Origin: Pseudomonas fontis
GTDB lineage: Bacteria > Pseudomonadota > Gammaproteobacteria > Pseudomonadales > Pseudomonadaceae
Length of the DNA: 54,856 bases
NCBI RefSeq assembly: GCF_028656955.1
Contig: NZ_JAMDGY010000055.1
Span: forward strand, 1 to 54,856
Direction of reading: 5' to 3'
The position numbers and the translations under genes are program-made. Shown in pieces: positions 35,260 through 44,011 of this stretch. A model generated the notes under the pieces. That model ran no database searches. It worked only from the letters and a program-made list of their open reading frames with translations, and was not told the DNA's origin. Position 1 is the stretch's first letter, and each line of letters begins with the position of its first letter.

Positions 35260-37407
35260 ATGATTTACGAAGGTAAAGCCATCACGGTTAAGGCTCTTGA
35301 AAGCGGCATCGTCGAACTGCAGTTCGACCTCAAGGGTGAGTCCGTCAACAAGTTCAACCGTCTAACCCTGAATGAATTGCGTCAGGCCGTAGACACCATC
35401 AAGGCCGATGCTTCGATCAAGGGCGTCATTGTCAGCAGTGGCAAGGACGTGTTCATCGTCGGCGCGGATATCACCGAGTTTGTCGATAACTTCAAGCTGC
35501 CCGAGGCCGAACTGGTCGCCGGCAACCTGGAAGCCAACCGCATCTTCAGCGACTTCGAAGACCTGGCCGTGCCGACCGTTGTCGCGATCAACGGCATCGC
35601 CCTGGGTGGCGGTCTGGAAATGTGCCTGGCTGCGGACTACCGCGTCATGGCCAACAGCGCCAAGATCGGCCTGCCGGAAGTCAAGCTGGGCATCTACCCA
35701 GGCTTCGGCGGTACCGTGCGCCTGCCGCGCATCATCGGTGCCGACAACGCCATCGAGTGGATCGCCTCCGGCAAGGAAAACCGTGCCGAAGACGCGCTGA
35801 AAGTCGGCGCCGTCGATGCCGTGGTTGCTCCTGAGAAACTGCAGGAAGCCGCCCTGGACCTGATCAAGCGCGCCATCAGCGGCGAGTTCGATCACAAGGC
35901 CAAGCGTCAGCCAAAGCTGGAAAAACTCAAGCTCAACGCCATTGAGCAGATGATGGCCTTCGAAACCGCCAAAGGTTTCGTGGCAGGCCAGGCCGGCCCG
36001 AACTACCCGGCCCCGGTCGAAGCCATCAAGACTATTCAGAAGGCCGCCAACTTCGGTCGTGACAAGGCTCTGGACGTCGAGGCCGCCGGCTTCGCCAAAC
36101 TGGCCAAGACCTCGGTTGCCGAGAGCCTGATCGGTCTGTTCCTGAACGACCAGGAGCTCAAGCGCAAAGCCAAGGCCCATGACGAAATCGCTCACGACGT
36201 GAAGCAGGCCGCCGTACTCGGCGCTGGCATCATGGGTGGCGGTATCGCCTACCAGTCTGCGGTCAAGGGCACCCCGATCCTGATGAAGGATATCCGCGAA
36301 GACGCCATCCAGCTGGGCTTGAACGAAGCCTCCAAGCTGCTCGGCAAGCGCGTTGAGAAAGGTCGCCTGACCCCGGCCAAGATGGCTGAAGCGCTGAACG
36401 CGATTCGTCCAACCCTGTCCTACGGTGACTTCGGCAACGTCGACATCGTGGTTGAAGCCGTGGTCGAGAACCCGAAAGTCAAACAGGCGGTGCTGGCGGA
36501 AGTGGAAGCGCAGGTCAAGGATGATGCAATCCTGGCCTCGAACACCTCGACCATCTCCATCAACCTGCTGGCCAAGGCGCTCAAGCGTCCGGAAAACTTC
36601 GTCGGCATGCACTTCTTCAACCCGGTGCACATGATGCCGCTGGTGGAAGTGATCCGTGGCGAGAAGTCCAGCGAAGTGGCAGTTGCCACCACCGTTGCCT
36701 ACGCCAAGAAGATGGGCAAGAACCCGATCGTGGTCAACGACTGCCCGGGCTTCCTGGTCAACCGCGTACTGTTCCCGTACTTCGGTGGTTTCGCCAAGCT
36801 GGTCAGCGCCGGTGTCGACTTCGTGCGCATCGACAAGATCATGGAGAAATTCGGCTGGCCGATGGGCCCTGCCTACCTGATGGACGTGGTCGGCATCGAC
36901 ACCGGCCACCACGGCCGTGACGTGATGGCTGAAGGTTTCCCGGACCGCATGAAAGACGACCGTCGTTCGGCCGTTGATGCGCTGTACGAAGCCAACCGCC
37001 TGGGCCAGAAGAACGGCAAAGGCTTCTACGCCTATGAAACCGACAAGCGCGGCAAGCCGAAAAAGGTGGTTGATGCCACCGTGATGGACGTGCTCAAGCC
37101 GGTCATCTTCGAGCAGCGTGAAGTCACTGACGAAGACATCATCAACTGGATGATGGTCCCGCTGTGCCTGGAAACGGTTCGTTGCCTGGAAGACGGCATC
37201 GTCGACACCGCCGCCGAAGCCGACATGGGTCTGGTCTACGGTATCGGTTTCCCTCCGTTCCGTGGCGGTGCGCTGCGTTACATCGACGCTATCGGTGTAG
37301 CCGAATTCGTTGCCCTGGCCGACAAGTACGCCGATCTGGGTCCGCTGTATCACCCCACCGCGAAGCTGCGTGAAATGGCCAAAAACGGCCAGAGCTTCTT
37401 CGGTTAA
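35260..37407 (+). CDS. fadB: Fatty acid oxidation complex alpha subunit
   Basis: Multifunctional beta-oxidation enzyme of 715 residues with enoyl-CoA hydratase, isomerase and L-3-hydroxyacyl-CoA dehydrogenase activity. The crotonase half covers residues 1-190 (VIVSSGKDVFIVGADITEFV; INGIALGGGLEMCLAADYRV). The NAD-binding domain begins GAGIMGGGIAYQSAVKG near residue 324. The dehydrogenase signature is FVGMHFFNPVHMMPLVEVI, and two C-terminal dimerisation domains follow. The ATG at 35260 has GGAG 8 nt upstream. It forms an operon with fadA (31-nt gap) and works as an alpha2-beta2 complex. PsrA, encoded at 44012, is the expected repressor. Confidence 0.98.
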   Translation: MIYEGKAITVKALESGIVELQFDLKGESVNKFNRLTLNELRQAVDTIKADASIKGVIVSSGKDVFIVGADITEFVDNFKLPEAELVAGNLEANRIFSDFEDLAVPTVVAINGIALGGGLEMCLAADYRVMANSAKIGLPEVKLGIYPGFGGTVRLPRIIGADNAIEWIASGKENRAEDALKVGAVDAVVAPEKLQEAALDLIKRAISGEFDHKAKRQPKLEKLKLNAIEQMMAFETAKGFVAGQAGPNYPAPVEAIKTIQKAANFGRDKALDVEAAGFAKLAKTSVAESLIGLFLNDQELKRKAKAHDEIAHDVKQAAVLGAGIMGGGIAYQSAVKGTPILMKDIREDAIQLGLNEASKLLGKRVEKGRLTPAKMAEALNAIRPTLSYGDFGNVDIVVEAVVENPKVKQAVLAEVEAQVKDDAILASNTSTISINLLAKALKRPENFVGMHFFNPVHMMPLVEVIRGEKSSEVAVATTVAYAKKMGKNPIVVNDCPGFLVNRVLFPYFGGFAKLVSAGVDFVRIDKIMEKFGWPMGPAYLMDVVGIDTGHHGRDVMAEGFPDRMKDDRRSAVDALYEANRLGQKNGKGFYAYETDKRGKPKKVVDATVMDVLKPVIFEQREVTDEDIINWMMVPLCLETVRCLEDGIVDTAAEADMGLVYGIGFPPFRGGALRYIDAIGVAEFVALADKYADLGPLYHPTAKLREMAKNGQSFFG

Positions 37408-37438
37408 GCGCCCAACGATATAGAGCGAGAGTGAATTT

Positions 37439-38614
37439 ATGAGCCTGAATCCAAGAGACGTGGTGATTGTCGACTTCGGTCGCACGCCGATGGGCCGCTC
37501 CAAGGGTGGCATGCACCGCAACACCCGCGCCGAAGACATGTCCGCGCACCTGATCAGCAAGGTGCTGGAGCGCAACAGCAAGATCGACCCGGCAGAAGTC
37601 GAAGACGTCATCTGGGGCTGCGTCAACCAGACCATGGAGCAGGGCTGGAACATCGCCCGCATGGCGTCCCTGATGACCCAGATCCCGCACACTGCTGCCG
37701 GCCAGACCGTCAGCCGCCTGTGTGGCTCGTCGATGAGCGCGCTGCACACCGCTGCCCAGGCAATCATGACCGGCAACGGCGACGTGTTCGTCGTCGGCGG
37801 TGTCGAGCACATGGGCCACGTGAGCATGATGCACGGTGTCGATCCCAACCCGCACATGTCGCTGTACGCGGCCAAGGCCTCGGGCATGATGGGCCTGACT
37901 GCGGAAATGCTTGGCAAGATGCATGGCATCAGCCGTGAAGCGCAGGACGCCTTTGGCGTGCGTTCGCACCAGCTCGCCCACAAGGCGACGCTCGAAGGCA
38001 AGTTCAAGGACGAAATCATCCCGATGCAGGGCTATGACGAGAACGGCTTCCTCAAAGTCTTCGACTACGATGAAACCATTCGTCCTGAAACCACCCTGGA
38101 AAGCCTGGCGGCCCTCAAGCCTGCCTTCAATCCAAAGGGCGGTACCGTCACCGCGGGCACGTCGTCGCAGATTACCGATGGTGCCTCGTGCATGATCGTC
38201 ATGTCGGCACAGCGCGCCCAGGACCTCGGCATCCAGCCGCTGGCCGTGCTGCGTTCGATGGCGGTTGCCGGTGTTGACCCGGCAATCATGGGCTACGGCC
38301 CGGTCCCGGCGACCCAGAAAGCCCTGAAGCGTGCCGGCCTGACCATGGCGGATATCGACTTCATCGAGCTCAACGAAGCCTTCGCCGCACAGGCCCTGCC
38401 AGTGCTGAAGGATCTGAAAGTGCTCGACAAGATGGATCAGAAGGTTAACCTGCACGGCGGCGCTATCGCCCTGGGCCATCCTTTTGGTTGCTCCGGTGCA
38501 CGGATTTCCGGCACTCTGCTCAATGTCATGAAGCAGAATGGCGGTACCTTCGGTCTGTCGACCATGTGTGTCGGCCTTGGCCAAGGCATCACCACCGTCT
38601 TCGAACGCGTTTAA
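37439..38614 (+). CDS. fadA: 3-Ketoacyl-CoA thiolase (fatty acid oxidation beta subunit)
   Basis: Thiolase of 391 residues that cleaves 3-ketoacyl-CoA to acetyl-CoA and a shortened acyl-CoA. The nucleophile is Cys95 in RLCGSSMSALHTAAQAI. The substrate-binding and acid-base residues are in ELNEAFAAQALPV and GGAIALGHPFGCSGARI, and the second Cys is in STMCVGLGQGITTVFE. The ATG at 37439 follows GAGCGAGAGTGAATTT. It is the second gene of fadBA and is followed by a strong terminator. Confidence 0.98.
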   Translation: MSLNPRDVVIVDFGRTPMGRSKGGMHRNTRAEDMSAHLISKVLERNSKIDPAEVEDVIWGCVNQTMEQGWNIARMASLMTQIPHTAAGQTVSRLCGSSMSALHTAAQAIMTGNGDVFVVGGVEHMGHVSMMHGVDPNPHMSLYAAKASGMMGLTAEMLGKMHGISREAQDAFGVRSHQLAHKATLEGKFKDEIIPMQGYDENGFLKVFDYDETIRPETTLESLAALKPAFNPKGGTVTAGTSSQITDGASCMIVMSAQRAQDLGIQPLAVLRSMAVAGVDPAIMGYGPVPATQKALKRAGLTMADIDFIELNEAFAAQALPVLKDLKVLDKMDQKVNLHGGAIALGHPFGCSGARISGTLLNVMKQNGGTFGLSTMCVGLGQGITTVFERV

Positions 38615-38632
38615 TCGCGGCGGCGACGGAAA

Positions 38633-38657
38633 CCGGGGCCTAGTGCCCCGGTTTTGT
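38633..38657 (+). terminator. Intrinsic terminator of fadBA
   Basis: CCGGGGC (38633-38639) and GCCCCGG (38645-38651) form a 7-bp stem with a 5-nt loop, followed by TTTTGTTTTTT. It lies 18 nt past the fadA stop codon. Confidence 0.88.
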
Positions 38658-38701
38658 TTTTTGCGGTTTTTTTTACAGCGTTTCTCAAGAGGGTGAGCAG
38701 C

Positions 38702-38953
38702 ATGCAGATACAACCAGGCGTATACCAGCATTACAAAGGGCCTGAGTATCGTGTGTTCGGCGTTGCGCGCCATTCCGAAACCGAGGAGTGGGTAGTGTTC
38801 TACCAGGCCCTGTATGGCGAGTTTGGCCTCTGGGTACGACCACTTTCGATGTTTATGGAGTCGGTCGAGGTTGACGGCGAGCACGTGCCGCGCTTTGCTT
38901 TGGTCAAGGCTGAAACCGAGCTGTTTTCCCGGCCCGATGCCGAGGGTGGCTGA
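38702..38953 (+). CDS. DUF1653 domain protein
   Basis: A small soluble protein of 83 residues that is almost wholly a DUF1653 domain: GVYQHYKGPEYRVFGVARHS, EEWVVFYQALYGEFGLWVRP, then a C-terminal LFSRPDAE. The family is a beta-rich domain with no proven activity. The start at 38702 follows GAGGGTGAGCAGC. An earlier in-frame Met at 38654 falls in the fadA terminator and is rejected. It lies in front of topA on the same strand with a 100-bp gap. Confidence 0.87.
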   Translation: MQIQPGVYQHYKGPEYRVFGVARHSETEEWVVFYQALYGEFGLWVRPLSMFMESVEVDGEHVPRFALVKAETELFSRPDAEGG

Positions 38954-39053
38954 AGCCTCGCGCTTGACCTCACTCTGTTGCCACTATATATAGCGGTGCC
39001 ACGTCAGGTACCTGCCGTGTTTTTATTTTCAGTATTCAGGAATTTTCCGATCC

Positions 39054-41666
39054 ATGGGCAAATCGCTGGTCATTGTGGAATCCCCGGCTAAGGCCAAGAC
39101 CATCAACAAGTACCTGGGCAGCCAGTACGTGGTGAAGTCGAGTATCGGCCATATCCGAGACCTGCCCACCAGCGGTTCGGCCAGCGCCAATAAAGAGCCT
39201 GCGGCCAAGCGCGGCAAGGCTGCGGCTGGCGAGGCACCGGCACTGTCGCCCAAAGAAAAGGCGCGCAAGCAGCTGGTAGCGCGGATGGGCGTCGACCCGG
39301 ACCACGGCTGGAAGGCCAAGTACGAGATCCTTCCTGGCAAGGAAAAGGTCATCGAAGAACTGCGTCGTCTGGCCAAAGATGCCGACACCATCTATCTCGC
39401 AACGGACTTGGACCGCGAAGGGGAAGCCATTGCCTGGCACCTGCGCGAAGCCATCGGTGGCGATGACAGCCGCTACAAGCGCGTGGTGTTCAACGAAATC
39501 ACCAAGAAGGCCATCCAGGAGGCCTTCTCCAAGCCGGGCGAGCTGGACATCCACCGCGTCAATGCCCAGCAGGCGCGGCGCTTCCTCGACCGCGTGGTGG
39601 GCTACATGGTCTCGCCACTGCTGTGGGCGAAAATCGCCCGTGGCCTGTCGGCTGGCCGTGTGCAGTCGGTAGCGGTGAAGCTGGTGGTCGAGCGTGAGCG
39701 CGAGATTCGTGCGTTCATCCCGGAAGAGTACTGGGAAGTACACGCCGACCTCGGCACCGCCAAGGACGCCAAGGTGCGTTTCGAAGTGGCGCGCCAGAAC
39801 GGCGAAGCCTTCAAGCCGCTCAACGAAGCGCAGGCCATGGCCGCGCTGGAGCAGCTCAAGTCGTCCAGCTACACCATCGCCAAGCGTGAAGACCGCCCGA
39901 CCAGCAGCAAGCCGTCGGCGCCGTTCATCACCTCGACCCTGCAGCAGGCGGCCAGTAACCGCCTGGGCTTCGGCGTGAAGAAAACCATGATGATGGCCCA
40001 GCGTCTGTACGAAGCGGGTTACATCACCTACATGCGTACCGACTCGACCAATCTCTCGGCAGATGCCCTGGAGATGGCGCGTAGCTACATTGAGAGCGAA
40101 TTCGGCAAGAAGTACCTGCCGGAGTCGCCAATCACCTACAGCAGCAAGGAAGGGGCCCAGGAGGCGCACGAAGCGATTCGTCCGTCCGACGTCAATACCC
40201 ATCCGACCAAGCTGACCGGTATGGAGCGTGATGCCGAGCGTCTGTACGAGCTGATCTGGCGCCAGTTCCTGGCCTGCCAGATGCCGCCGGCGCAGTACCT
40301 GTCGACCACCGTCAGCGTCACCGCTGGCAACTTCGAGCTGCGTGCCAAGGGCCGTATCCTCAAGTTCGACGGTTACACCCGCGTTCTGCCGCAGCAGAGC
40401 AAGCCGGGCGACGACGACGTGCTGCCGGAAATGAACCAGGGCGAAGTCCTCAAGCTGATCCAGCTCGACCCGAGCCAGCACTTCACCAAGCCGCCGGCAC
40501 GCTTCTCTGAAGCCAGCCTGGTCAAGGAAATGGAAAAACGCGGCATTGGTCGTCCATCGACCTATGCGGCGATCATTTCCACCATCCAGGACCGCGGCTA
40601 CGTGACCCTGCACAACCGCCGCTTCTACTCCGAGAAGATGGGCGATATCGTCACTGAGCGCTTGTCCGAGAGCTTCTCCAACCTGATGGACTACGGCTTC
40701 ACCGCCGGCATGGAAGAGAATCTCGACGACGTTGCCCAGGGCGAGCGTGACTGGAAGAACGTGCTGGACGAGTTCTACGGTGACTTCAGCAACAAGCTGA
40801 AAGTGGCCGAGGCGGCTGAAAACGGCATGCGTGCCAACCTGCCGACCCCGACCAGCATTGCCTGCAAGGAATGTGGCCGGCCGATGATGATCCGTACTGC
40901 CTCTACCGGGGTGTTCCTCGGTTGCTCGGGCTACAGCCTGCCGCCCAAAGAGCGTTGCAAGGCCACCGTCAACCTGGTGCCGGGTGACGAGATCGCTGCG
41001 GACGACGAGGGTGAGTCCGAGTCGCGCGTGCTGCTCAACAAGCACCGCTGCCCGATCTGCGCCACGGCGATGGATGCTTACCTGCTCGACGAGAAGCACA
41101 AGCTGCACATCTGTGGTAACAACCCGGATTGCACAGGCTACGAGATCGAGGAGGGTAGCTACCGCATCAAGGGCTACGAAGGCCCGAGCCTGGAATGTGA
41201 CAAGTGCGGCAGCGAGATGCAGCTCAAGACCGGCCGTTTCGGCAAGTTCTTCGGTTGCACCAACGCTGAGTGCAAGAACACCCGCAAGCTGCTCAAGAGC
41301 GGTGAAGCAGCGCCTCCGAAGATGGACGCGGTGAAGATGCCGGAGCTCAAGTGCGAGAAGGTCAACGACACCTACGTGTTGCGTGATGGTGCTTCGGGGT
41401 TGTTCCTGGCGGCCAGCCAGTTCCCGAAAAACCGCGAGACCCGCGCACCGCTGGTGATGGAGATCGTCCCGCACAAGGATGAGATCGATCCGAAGTATCA
41501 CTTCCTCTGCGAAGCGCCGAAGAAGGACCCTGAAGGTCGCCCGGCCGTGATCCGTTACAGCCGCAAGACCAAGGAGCAGTACGTGCAGACCGAAGTGGAC
41601 GGCAAGCCGACCGGCTGGCGTGCGTTCTACGACGGCAAGGCGTGGAAGGTCGAAGACAAGCGCTGA
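39054..41666 (+). CDS. topA: DNA topoisomerase I
   Basis: Type IA topoisomerase of 870 residues that relaxes negative supercoils. The Toprim domain opens the protein (SLVIVESPAKAKTINKYLG; YLATDLDREGEAIAWHL). The active-site Tyr is near residue 326 in ITYMRTDSTNLS. The C-terminal third carries three zinc-ribbon units: one starting CKECGRPMMIR, one starting CPICATAMDAY and one starting CDKCGSEMQLK, each ending in a second Cys pair or its remnant. Length and order match other pseudomonad TopA proteins. The upstream 100 bp hold an A/T-rich ACTATATATAG stretch. Confidence 0.98.
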   Translation: MGKSLVIVESPAKAKTINKYLGSQYVVKSSIGHIRDLPTSGSASANKEPAAKRGKAAAGEAPALSPKEKARKQLVARMGVDPDHGWKAKYEILPGKEKVIEELRRLAKDADTIYLATDLDREGEAIAWHLREAIGGDDSRYKRVVFNEITKKAIQEAFSKPGELDIHRVNAQQARRFLDRVVGYMVSPLLWAKIARGLSAGRVQSVAVKLVVEREREIRAFIPEEYWEVHADLGTAKDAKVRFEVARQNGEAFKPLNEAQAMAALEQLKSSSYTIAKREDRPTSSKPSAPFITSTLQQAASNRLGFGVKKTMMMAQRLYEAGYITYMRTDSTNLSADALEMARSYIESEFGKKYLPESPITYSSKEGAQEAHEAIRPSDVNTHPTKLTGMERDAERLYELIWRQFLACQMPPAQYLSTTVSVTAGNFELRAKGRILKFDGYTRVLPQQSKPGDDDVLPEMNQGEVLKLIQLDPSQHFTKPPARFSEASLVKEMEKRGIGRPSTYAAIISTIQDRGYVTLHNRRFYSEKMGDIVTERLSESFSNLMDYGFTAGMEENLDDVAQGERDWKNVLDEFYGDFSNKLKVAEAAENGMRANLPTPTSIACKECGRPMMIRTASTGVFLGCSGYSLPPKERCKATVNLVPGDEIAADDEGESESRVLLNKHRCPICATAMDAYLLDEKHKLHICGNNPDCTGYEIEEGSYRIKGYEGPSLECDKCGSEMQLKTGRFGKFFGCTNAECKNTRKLLKSGEAAPPKMDAVKMPELKCEKVNDTYVLRDGASGLFLAASQFPKNRETRAPLVMEIVPHKDEIDPKYHFLCEAPKKDPEGRPAVIRYSRKTKEQYVQTEVDGKPTGWRAFYDGKAWKVEDKR

Positions 41667-41682
41667 GTTCGACGTCGTAGCA

Positions 41683-41737
41683 ATCGCGGGGCCAGCCCGC
41701 TCCCACAGTTGTTGTGGGGGCGGGCTGGCCCCGCGAT
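41683..41737. repeat. REP pair (class B, tails inward)
   Basis: ATCGCGGGGCCAGCCCGC plus the tail TCCCACA at 41683-41707 is inverted at 41713-41737, only 5 bp away. The match is near-perfect: one G replaces A in the second tail. Together the pair can form one long hairpin downstream of topA. Confidence 0.88.
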
Positions 41738-41816
41738 GCGTTTGCGCCCTTGCATAACGGCAGGTGCTTCGCAGACACTGACAGACCCGCCTCGCAACCC
41801 TTCGGAGAGCGCCTTC

Positions 41817-42338
41817 ATGGCCCAGGAACTCTACACCCGTACCAACCAGAAAATTTACTTCGCGGGCTTGGCGCTTGATGCCTTGGGCAAGGCCCAGGAA
41901 AGCCGGGCGATGAATGCGCAGGCGCTGATCCAGGCCGAGCGCGAATCCGCGCTGTTCCACCTGTATGGCGCCTTGCTCGGTCTATGCCATGAGATCGCCG
42001 GCTACTACCGTCTGCCACAGGCTGGCGCGCCACGCGCGGAGCTGCTGCTGACCCGCGAAGTGTTGGCGGCGATCGCCATCCCTGAAATGGCCGAACTGGT
42101 CGAGCTGGCCGAACAGCGGGAAACCTGGTTGGCACGTCTGCTGAATGCCTATCGCGATTTGTTCCGACCGCCGGTCGCGACAAAAGCGCCAAAAGGCGAT
42201 GTCACCCAGCCGCTGATTCAGGCGGTGAGCCTGGACCAACCCGAAGTGCCAGTGCTGTCGCGTGAGGAATTGGAAAGCTGGCGGCAGAACCTCAAGGGCC
42301 TGACCGTGCGTTTTCGCGAAGGCTTGAGTGAGTGCTGA
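41817..42338 (+). CDS. Conserved protein of unknown function (DUF6586-like)
   Basis: A soluble, largely helical protein of 173 residues. The N-terminal two thirds form helices (YTRTNQKIYFAGLALDALGK; ALIQAERESALFHLYGALLG) that resemble a HEPN-like or four-helix bundle, without a visible catalytic motif. I recall it being called DUF6586 in Pseudomonas. There is no signal peptide. The ATG at 41817 follows CGGAGAGCGCCTTC, a good ribosome site. It reads in the same direction as the next small gene and lies in the conserved stretch between topA and sulA-lexA. Confidence 0.72.
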   Translation: MAQELYTRTNQKIYFAGLALDALGKAQESRAMNAQALIQAERESALFHLYGALLGLCHEIAGYYRLPQAGAPRAELLLTREVLAAIAIPEMAELVELAEQRETWLARLLNAYRDLFRPPVATKAPKGDVTQPLIQAVSLDQPEVPVLSREELESWRQNLKGLTVRFREGLSEC

Positions 42339-42389
42339 TCCCGTCAGTGGCTGATACAATGCCGGCCTTTCCTGGAGACCCGTCTTAAT

Positions 42390-42623
42390 ATGCCCACGTC
42401 CTTTCTAGAAATTGTCGAGCTGCCAGACGGCCGAATCGAGCTGCGCCGCGCCGAGGACGAGGGTTCGTTGGTTACCCTGGATTTCTCCGAAGACGCCAAG
42501 GCGTTCCTGCAAGGGCAGCACGTTGAAGTGGCCAAGGCCATGCTCAGCGTGGGCGTGCAGATGGCGGGCAAACTGGTGGATGGCGAGATTGATCGTGACG
42601 ACGGGCCACGCGTCCTGCACTGA
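42390..42623 (+). CDS. Small conserved protein of unknown function
   Basis: A 77-residue acidic protein. It starts MPTSFLEIVELPDGRIELRR, a probable beta hairpin, then LVTLDFSEDAKAFLQGQHVE and an amphipathic helix (VAKAMLSVGVQMAGKLVDGE). It lacks a membrane segment and cysteines. I recognise no function. Placement beside lexA-sulA is conserved in pseudomonads as I recall, but I see no LexA box in front of it; CCTGGAGACCCG provides the ribosome site. It is convergent with sulA. Confidence 0.72.
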   Translation: MPTSFLEIVELPDGRIELRRAEDEGSLVTLDFSEDAKAFLQGQHVEVAKAMLSVGVQMAGKLVDGEIDRDDGPRVLH

Positions 42624-42695
42624 TCACTCGCACATGGCTTCCTCGTCCTGAGGAAGCTTGGCAGGTTTCAAACATTCAGAACTTTGAAGCGAATA

Positions 42696-43169
42696 TCAGC
42701 CCAGGCGGATGTTCAGGCTTTGCGCGTCACCGGCACGCGCGGCGCTGGTCAGTTGCTGGCGTGCCGCGCTGCTGACCGGGTTGAGCCAGCTCACCACGGT
42801 GTGGCTGCGGCCCAGGCGCAAGGCATCGCAGGCCAGTTGCAGGGTGCTCTGGTTGCCGCGGGGGTGCAGCAACAGGATGCGCTCGCGGTTCAGGCCGGCG
42901 TCGCGCAGCCAGGTCTGGGTCAGGCTGGCGGGCGGGGCGATCAGGGTCAGCCAGCGGGCATCCTGTTCTTCACTCAGCTCGCGCAGCATGGGCGCCAGCA
43001 GGCTCTGGCAGTGCTCCAATGCACCACGCAAAGACAATTCGCTGAAAGCTTGCGGCTCATTGCTCGGCTGCACGGGTGCCTTGGCTTTCAGGCGTGGCAG
43101 TACCGGTTGGGCCAGGAACGCTTCGAACAAGGGTAACTGTGCTTGCTGGGATGTATGGGGGAACTGCAT
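42696..43169 (-). CDS. sulA: Cell division inhibitor SulA
   Basis: SOS-induced inhibitor of FtsZ polymerisation, 157 residues. The C-terminal two thirds show the SulA/RecA-like pattern: RWLTLIAPPASLTQTWLRDA, ILLLHPRGNQSTLQLACDAL, and SHTVVSWLNPVSSAARQQL. The N-terminal 40 residues are variable, as in the family. It starts at 43169, 27 nt after the lexA stop, and reads in the same direction. No LexA box is visible in that gap, so it should be co-transcribed with lexA and share its operators. Confidence 0.92.
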   Translation of the reverse strand: MQFPHTSQQAQLPLFEAFLAQPVLPRLKAKAPVQPSNEPQAFSELSLRGALEHCQSLLAPMLRELSEEQDARWLTLIAPPASLTQTWLRDAGLNRERILLLHPRGNQSTLQLACDALRLGRSHTVVSWLNPVSSAARQQLTSAARAGDAQSLNIRLG

Positions 43170-43196
43170 GGTGCCTCCTTGTTGCCGGCGTATTAA

Positions 43197-43805
43197 TTAC
43201 CGGCGAATGACGCCGACGCTCAAGCCCTCGATGACCAGTTCCTGATCTTTCAGGTTGACTTCGATGGGGGCGAATTCGGGGTTTTCGGCGATCAGCCAGA
43301 CCTTGGTGCCTTCGCGCTTGAAGCGTTTGACGGTCACTTCATCACCCAGGCGGGCCACGACGATCTGGCCGTTGCGGGCTTCGCGGCAGGTGTGCACGGC
43401 CAGCAGGTCGCCGTCGACGATGCCGACGTCCTTCATGCTCATGCCGTGTACGCGCAAGAGGTAGTCGGCACGCGGGCTGAAGAAGGCCGGGTTGATGTTG
43501 CAGGACTCTTCGATGTGTTGCTGGGCGAGGATCGGGGCGCCGGCGGCAACCCGGCCGATGATCGGCAGGCTGTTGTCTTCGGCCTTGGCCTCAAAGCCCG
43601 GGATGCGAATGCCACGGGAGGCGCCTGGGGTCATCTCGATGGCGCCTTTGCGGGCAAGGGCCTTGAGGTGCTCTTCGGCGGCGTTGGGGGATTTGAACCC
43701 CAGCTCCTGGGCGATTTCCGCGCGGGTAGGCGGGAAGCCGTTGTCTTCCAGGCAGCGCTTGATAAAAGCCAGAATCTCAGCTTGGCGTGGCGTCAGTTTT
43801 AGCAT
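43197..43805 (-). CDS. lexA: SOS repressor LexA
   Basis: Transcriptional repressor and autoprotease of 202 residues. The N-terminal winged helix-turn-helix is MLKLTPRQAEILAFIKRCLE followed by GFPPTRAEIAQELGFKSPNA. The self-cleavage site is Ala88-Gly89 in RVAAGAP. The catalytic pair is Ser123 (HGMSMKDVG) and Lys160 (EVTVKRFK), numbered four higher than in E. coli. RecA filaments trigger cleavage. Two operators lie 11-45 nt upstream of the start, so the lexA-sulA operon is autoregulated. Confidence 0.98.
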   Translation of the reverse strand: MLKLTPRQAEILAFIKRCLEDNGFPPTRAEIAQELGFKSPNAAEEHLKALARKGAIEMTPGASRGIRIPGFEAKAEDNSLPIIGRVAAGAPILAQQHIEESCNINPAFFSPRADYLLRVHGMSMKDVGIVDGDLLAVHTCREARNGQIVVARLGDEVTVKRFKREGTKVWLIAENPEFAPIEVNLKDQELVIEGLSVGVIRR

Positions 43806-43815
43806 GTCGATCGCT

Positions 43816-43850
43816 CTGTCTTTTTATACAGTGACTGGGATTATATACAG
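43816..43850 (-). promoter_or_regulatory. Two LexA boxes of the lexA-sulA operon
   Basis: CTGTCTTTTTATACAG (43816-43831) fits CTGT-N8-ACAG fully. CTGGGATTATATACAG (43835-43850) has one mismatch. They are 3 nt apart, so two dimers should bind side by side over the promoter. Confidence 0.88.
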
Positions 43851-43969
43851 TAGGTGGCCCGCTGCAAGCACCGCACCTGAAGAAAAACCCCGCCACCTGC
43901 CTGCAGGCCCTGCGGATTGTCGCTTTAGCTGTGTTCTAATGCCGTCCTTGACTTGACAGTCACGGTGTT

Positions 43970-43996
43970 GAAACGTATGTTTCAAACAAGTGTTTG
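43970..43996 (+). promoter_or_regulatory. Two overlapping PsrA operators upstream of psrA
   Basis: GAAACGTATGTTTC (43970-43983) and CAAACAAGTGTTTG (43983-43996) both fit the PsrA pattern (G/C)AAAC-N4-GTTT(G/C) perfectly and share one base. They lie 15 nt before the psrA ATG at 44012, the arrangement expected for autorepression. Confidence 0.85.
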
Positions 43997-44011
43997 TCAG
44001 GCGGAGTAGTC

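Noticed and set aside
35362..38019. Long open frame antisense to fadBA
   Set aside because: Same cause: fadB and fadA have complete, motif-bearing frames on the plus strand.
39036..41960. Very long open frame antisense to topA
   Set aside because: It mirrors the GC-rich third positions of topA, lacks family motifs and a ribosome site, and has shadow-like composition (runs of His, Gln and Arg).
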